From Caenorhabditis elegans (lineage: Eukaryota; Nematoda; Chromadorea; Rhabditida; Rhabditidae), in assembly GCF_000002985.6 (NCBI RefSeq), contig NC_003283.11, positions 10,044,001-10,108,000 on the forward strand: a stretch of 64,000 bases of DNA. Direction: 5' to 3'. Below, one piece after another: positions 63,514-64,000 of this stretch. The first letter of the stretch is position 1. Each line of letters begins with the position of its first letter. The translations under genes and the position numbers were made by a program. The notes beneath the pieces are model-generated. The model did no database searches, was not told the DNA's origin, and saw nothing but the letters and a program-made list of their open reading frames with translations.

Positions 63514-63788
63514 AGTGTGAACTGAAAATTGTCCAGAAGGCTTTTTTGTATATATTTCAAACACTCCATTTCAGACGCAGACAATAAAAGGTAAAACATT
63601 TAACTGATAAATCGATTCACTCTTTCAGAAACGTACATTCGGTATTGATTATGAGAATAACTACCTGAAGTCTACTATTCTTATATTTGATAATCTCCCA
63701 GTAATTTTTTTCATTAACAGTTTCAAAACAAAACACGAAAAAAATCTTCTGCAGAACTTTCTTCATCGAGCGGAAATTCAACACAATA

Positions 63789-63958
63789 ATGCAAAACTAT
63801 GTTTTACAACTTCTTCTCGGTAAGTTTTCCAAAACATATTTAATTTGGAAAATCAGTGTTTTACTTCAGTGTTTGCATTTTTCATCATTATAAAATCATC
63901 TGGAATACACGGTGATTTGAAAGAACTTAGAGTATGGTGCTGGGAGGATTATGTGCAG
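63789..63958 (+). CDS. Start of a secreted Cys/Trp-containing protein, cut by the window end
   Basis: Exon 1 begins MQNYVLQLLL at 63789 and stops at GTAAGT (about 63820). The second exon follows TTACTTCAG and adds VFAFFIIIKSSG, completing a signal peptide. It continues IHGDLKELRVWCWEDYVQ to a donor near 63958. The WCWEDY motif recalls CWKEVD of the preceding gene, so it may be a tandem relative. The remainder lies outside the window. Confidence 0.6.
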
Positions 63959-64000
63959 GTTAAATTGTGTATCTCAAAATATGAAAAATGTTTAATGTCA

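Noticed and set aside
1-64000. tRNA, rRNA, CRISPR arrays, operators of bacterial type
   Set aside because: None recognised by eye; the gene architecture is that of a nematode nuclear genome.

Overview
The window looks like nuclear DNA of a Caenorhabditis nematode, very probably C. elegans. It is AT-rich and has many 40-60 bp introns with TTTTCAG-type acceptors. It has nematode-type chemoreceptors, divergent nuclear receptors and UGTs, and acceptor-like sites just upstream of several start codons that suit trans-splicing. From memory and not checked here, the YIF1 gene matches yif-1 (F57A8.2) and the sorbitol dehydrogenase pair matches cosmid R04B5, which would place the window on chromosome V.

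Left part (1-11 kb): the 3' end of a gene for a basic, disordered protein, then a GC-rich LTR-like block (about 5.1-5.7 kb) with a minus-strand heat-shock element, TATA box and polyadenylation signal. Next is yif-1 on the minus strand. It has two candidate last exons, and a complete chemoreceptor gene sits on the opposite strand inside its largest intron.

Middle part (11-41 kb): about 9.7 kb with no supported gene, ending at a small Gly/Tyr-rich secreted peptide gene. Then come a rhodopsin-class peptide GPCR, a divergent nuclear receptor, a Cys-rich type I membrane protein, an MFSD8/CLN7-like transporter facing a one-helix microprotein, a dead mariner element with exact ends, and two tandem nuclear-receptor paralogues.

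Right part (41-64 kb): two tandem sorbitol dehydrogenases, two unrecognised minus-strand genes (possibly an operon), an srd chemoreceptor, a UGT, an sra-like receptor fragment, a purple acid phosphatase, a second UGT, a Cys-rich gene with a microexon and an apparent frameshift, and the start of a possible relative cut off by the window end. The SDH, phosphatase and second UGT genes have GATA motifs upstream, as expected for gut metabolic and detoxification genes.

Gene models were assembled by hand from splice signals. Where exons are listed, their lengths and phases were checked to give one continuous reading frame.
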